Shown: piece by piece, positions 15,066 through 17,016 of the stretch
How positions within the stretch are numbered: the first letter of the stretch is position 1
Layout of the letters: each line of letters begins with the position of its first letter
Assembly (NCBI GenBank): GCA_011620785.1
Contig: WOYM01000064.1
Location: forward strand, 1 to 17,016
DNA from: Methanothrix sp.
GTDB lineage: Archaea; Halobacteriota; Methanosarcinia; Methanotrichales; Methanotrichaceae
DNA: 17,016 bases
Reading direction: 5' to 3'
Position numbers and translations under genes: made by a program
The notes under the pieces: generated by a model
What the model was told of the DNA's origin: nothing
What the model saw: the letters and a program-made list of their open reading frames with translations, nothing else
The model's database searches: none

Positions 15066-15116
15066 AATATTCTGATAGCGAATATTTGACAGCGCAATAT
15101 CTCTATGCAAAATATT
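15066..15116. repeat. four AATAT(T/C) elements at exact 15-bp spacing
   Basis: AATATT at 15066, 15081 and 15111 and AATATC at 15096, each 15 bp apart. Outside the core the units agree only partly (GATAGCG and GACAGCGC in the first two). They sit between the divergent DUF1614 and dUTPase genes, so they may form an operator or simply be AT-rich promoter sequence. Confidence 0.5.
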
Positions 15117-15119
15117 TAT
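15112..15119 (+). promoter_or_regulatory. possible TATA box of the dUTPase gene
   Basis: ATATTTAT, part of the fourth AATAT element. Transcription would begin near 15140, leaving room for the AGGTGA ribosome-binding site at 15154-15159, six bases before the GTG start. Confidence 0.4.
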
Positions 15120-15165
15120 GTCTCAGGGGAAATCCTGCTAATTGAGATATTCAAGGTGATTTATT

Positions 15166-15657
15166 GTGACCATTCTTACCGGAAGCAAGGCCCAGGGGCT
15201 TGTGGAATCCATGATCGACCCGAAGACTCAGACCCAGATGTGTGGTATGGAGCTGACAGTTCAGAAGATCGAGCGCTTCACATCTTCCGGGGCGGTGGCC
15301 TTTGAAAATAGTGAACGAAAGCTGCCGGAGACGGTACCACTGGAATTCGACCAATCCGGCTGGATCGATCTATCTGCCGGGGCCTATCTGGTGACGTTCA
15401 ATGAGATCGTAAATATTCCTGGAGATGTGGCTGCCCTGGCAAGGGCCCGCTCCAGCCTCCTGCGTTGCGGGGCTAGCCTGGAGACTGCCCTCTGGGATCC
15501 GGGGTACCGGGGGCGCAGCCAGAGCTTGCTTGTGGTCCATAATCCCTCTGGGCTGCGGCTGAAGAGGAACGCCCGGCTGATGCAGCTTGTGTTCATGAGG
15601 CTGGAGAATGAAGCTGAGAAGCTGTATGAGGGGAGATATCAGGGGGAGAACATTTGA
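15166..15657 (+). CDS. dut: archaeal dUTP diphosphatase (dCTP deaminase/dUTPase superfamily)
   Basis: The 163-aa product hydrolyses dUTP to dUMP and pyrophosphate in the cytoplasm, keeping uracil out of DNA and supplying dTMP synthesis. It shows the jelly-roll trimer motifs of the DCD/DUT family: GMELTVQKIERF, NEIVNIPGDVAALARARSSL (RARSSLLRCG around residues 92-101), then ETALWDPGYRGRSQSLLVV and NPSGLRLKRNARLMQLVF. Length and sequence match methanogen proteins annotated as deoxyuridine nucleotidohydrolase. True dCTP deaminases have a longer tail and an Ala-His-Arg-Ile context before the DPG, which is replaced here by ETALW, so deamination is less likely but not excluded. The start is a GTG with the AGGTGA site six bases upstream. 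The CPBP protease gene follows after 8 nt, suggesting one transcript. Confidence 0.87.
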   Translation: MTILTGSKAQGLVESMIDPKTQTQMCGMELTVQKIERFTSSGAVAFENSERKLPETVPLEFDQSGWIDLSAGAYLVTFNEIVNIPGDVAALARARSSLLRCGASLETALWDPGYRGRSQSLLVVHNPSGLRLKRNARLMQLVFMRLENEAEKLYEGRYQGENI

Positions 15658-15665
15658 GGTAAGCG

Positions 15666-16475
15666 ATGACATCCCCAGGATCCGCTAAGAGGTCCCCTCT
15701 CAAGTTCTTCATCTTGCTCTTCGCACTATCCGTACCATTCTGGCTGGCAGGTGGCATTGCCGAGCAAGAGCTTCCTCTCCCCTTCAGTCTGCCTGCTGGC
15801 GCCCTCGTGCTCGTCTGTCCGATGGCTGCAGCACTGATCCTCATCTACAGAGAGGAAGGATCAAATGGCATAAAGCAGCAATTATCCAGGTGCTTTGATT
15901 ATGGAAGAATCAAATCAAGGATCTGGTATTTGCCCATCCTTCTTTTGATGCCCCTCCTCATGGCCCTGGAGTATGCAGCGATGAAGCTGACCGGGATGCC
16001 AGTCCCTGATTCCCAGTTCACTTTTATTGCGCTGCCAGCATTCTTCATACTCTTTTTCGTTGGCGGGGTGGGGGAGGAGATCGGCTGGACGGGATATGCT
16101 ACCGACCCATTGCAGGCTCGCCGGACTGCATTGGAGGCCAGCGTCATCCTGGGAATAGTCTGGGCGATATGGCATGCGATCCCTTATATTCAGGGCCATA
16201 ATGCTCCACTCTGGGTTTTGGGCCAGTGTGGAGCCGCAGTTGTGCTGCGAGTTCTCATCGTCTGGATCTACAACAACACAGGAAAGAGCCTATTCGCAGC
16301 GATTGCATTTCATGCCAGCGCCAACCTCAGCGAATTGGTTTTATTTCCCATATACGGTTCTCATTACGATCCAGTCATTGCCTTTTTCCTCCTGGCAGTC
16401 ACGGCTGTCGCAGTCGTAATCCTATGGGGGCCCAAGACTCTGGCTGACTACAGGTATAATCGTTCAAAGGCTTGA
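15666..16475 (+). CDS. CPBP-family intramembrane metalloprotease
   Basis: The 269-aa polytopic membrane protein has about seven or eight helices and the Abi/CAAX-protease (CPBP) motifs. Motif 1 is GEEIGWTGY with E137 and E138, motif 2 is WAIWH with H170, and motif 3 is FHASAN with H216 and N220. Members are glutamate-type membrane proteases that process prenylated or other membrane proteins; the substrate of archaeal members is unknown. The arginine expected in EExxxR is a threonine (T142), a variation at a conserved place, though the metal- or water-activating Glu and His residues remain. The ATG at 15666 has a GAGGTAA site overlapping the dut stop, so translation is coupled. The 114 nt after the stop hold no gene or convincing hairpin. 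Confidence 0.85.
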   Translation: MTSPGSAKRSPLKFFILLFALSVPFWLAGGIAEQELPLPFSLPAGALVLVCPMAAALILIYREEGSNGIKQQLSRCFDYGRIKSRIWYLPILLLMPLLMALEYAAMKLTGMPVPDSQFTFIALPAFFILFFVGGVGEEIGWTGYATDPLQARRTALEASVILGIVWAIWHAIPYIQGHNAPLWVLGQCGAAVVLRVLIVWIYNNTGKSLFAAIAFHASANLSELVLFPIYGSHYDPVIAFFLLAVTAVAVVILWGPKTLADYRYNRSKA

Positions 16476-16589
16476 GGATGTGTATTTGGGAGAATGCATT
16501 AGGTGCTGAGTTAGGCCTTCTAAGAGAAATCTCGCGCATTTTTGAATCTTGGTGATCATACCATTGGTACATGCTCGATAGGATATCAA

Positions 16590-16964
16590 TTACTCGGCTT
16601 TTGCGAGCAAATCTGCCAATCTCGGCATGCAAAAATCATTAGAATAAATATCTCGAACATATTCAAAAAAACCAACTTTTAGCTTCCTGCAAGTATCGCG
16701 TATTGACAACATGTTCTCCCAGGCCGCTTTGCCTAAATCGGACCTTGTTCCATAGCTGATCTTCCTTTTAAGTACACCTTCGCGAACAGCGATCTCTGAT
16801 CCATTATTGTGGAGTGGGACCGCTGGAGATTCAAGAACTGTGAGTAGCTCTTTACGATTTTTAAAAGTCGAAGCTATCCGCTTATCCAATTCCATGTATC
16901 CCGTGGTCCTTGTAAACAACGAATCAAACTCTTGTTCGATCACCGCTTTTAGATTAATATTCAT
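16590..16964 (-). pseudogene. C-terminal remnant of an IS66-like transposase
   Basis: The 124 residues match the end of IS66-type DDE transposases: SPAVPLHNNGSEIAVREGVL (the NN-x-x-E segment carrying the final catalytic Glu, E57), KRKISYGTRSDLGKAAWENM, then SIRDTCRKLKVGFFEYVRDI and a short tail. A full transposase is some 400-500 aa, so the N-terminal domains and both catalytic Asp residues are missing. An in-frame TGA lies two codons before the ATG, so the frame does not continue upstream. No terminal inverted repeats or target duplication were found. It cannot catalyse transposition; it is probably a decayed insertion, although a TATA box correctly placed for its ATG leaves room for expression of the fragment. 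Confidence 0.8.
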
Positions 16965-16985
16965 GTGTCATCGGTTAAGGCTTGC

Positions 16986-16993
16986 TTTATATA
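16986..16993 (-). promoter_or_regulatory. TATA box ahead of the transposase fragment
   Basis: The minus strand reads TATATAAA, centred about 26 nt before the ATG at 16964, consistent with a leaderless transcript. Confidence 0.45.
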
Positions 16994-17016
16994 GCACTCC
17001 TCTCTTTTGATGCAAT

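Noticed and set aside
16559..16569. The 11-nt inverted repeat TACCATTGGTA as an IS end or operator
   Set aside because: It is too short to separate from chance, and no matching copy was found near the other side of the transposase fragment.
1..17016. CRISPR arrays, tRNAs or a complete defence or mobile system
   Set aside because: No evenly spaced direct repeats with unique spacers, no tRNA-like cloverleaf with a T-arm motif, and no nuclease/helicase/toxin cluster were seen on reading both strands by eye.

Overview
The window reads as part of the chromosome of a methanogenic euryarchaeon, most like Methanothrix (Methanosaeta). That assignment is inference from gene content: Alba, an RlmE with a TRAM domain, DUF2240, an AglJ-like S-layer glycosyltransferase, a NifI-like PII protein, an archaeal dUTPase and an archaeal-type RNase P RNA. 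Base composition is moderately GC-rich. A-box (TATA) elements lie about 26 nt upstream of several starts, and some genes appear leaderless.

Layout. 1-2142 (minus): an apparent operon of a DUF2240 protein, an unrecognised 102-aa protein and a B12-type radical SAM protein that runs off the left edge. 2284-8201 (plus): two secreted proteins with overlapping stop and start codons. The first is an Ig-like/NEW3-type protein with a cell-wall-binding-repeat-like C-terminus. The second is a 1446-aa multidomain protein with a GHL-like TIM barrel, a cell-wall-binding-like region, a DUF11-like region, a gingipain-type (C25) peptidase with its His/Cys dyad, and two C-terminal GWN repeats. A hairpin plus T-run separates it from a convergent pair at 8225-10503 (minus), an AglJ-like glycosyltransferase and a phosphohexomutase, which fit sugar supply and lipid-linked glycan assembly for surface glycoproteins such as the two just upstream.

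10690-11776 (minus): rlmE and alba. 11872-12897 (plus): a ThiC homologue about 85 residues short, missing an internal block. 12955-13261 (plus): RNase P RNA, recognisable by its conserved regions and a closing P1 helix. 13413-13742: an orphan NifI1/GlnB-like PII protein. 13809-14192: a secreted chagasin-family cysteine-protease inhibitor. 14239-14913 (minus): a DUF1614 membrane protein whose reading frame continues upstream through a hydrophobic segment with no normal start codon. 15166-16475 (plus): an archaeal dUTPase followed by a CPBP-family membrane protease, preceded by an AATAT array with 15-bp spacing. 16590-16964 (minus): the C-terminal end of an IS66-like transposase.

The best candidates for unusual biology are the shortened ThiC paralogue and the surface peptidase/TIM-barrel locus. 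No complete defence system, CRISPR array, tRNA or intact mobile element is visible.
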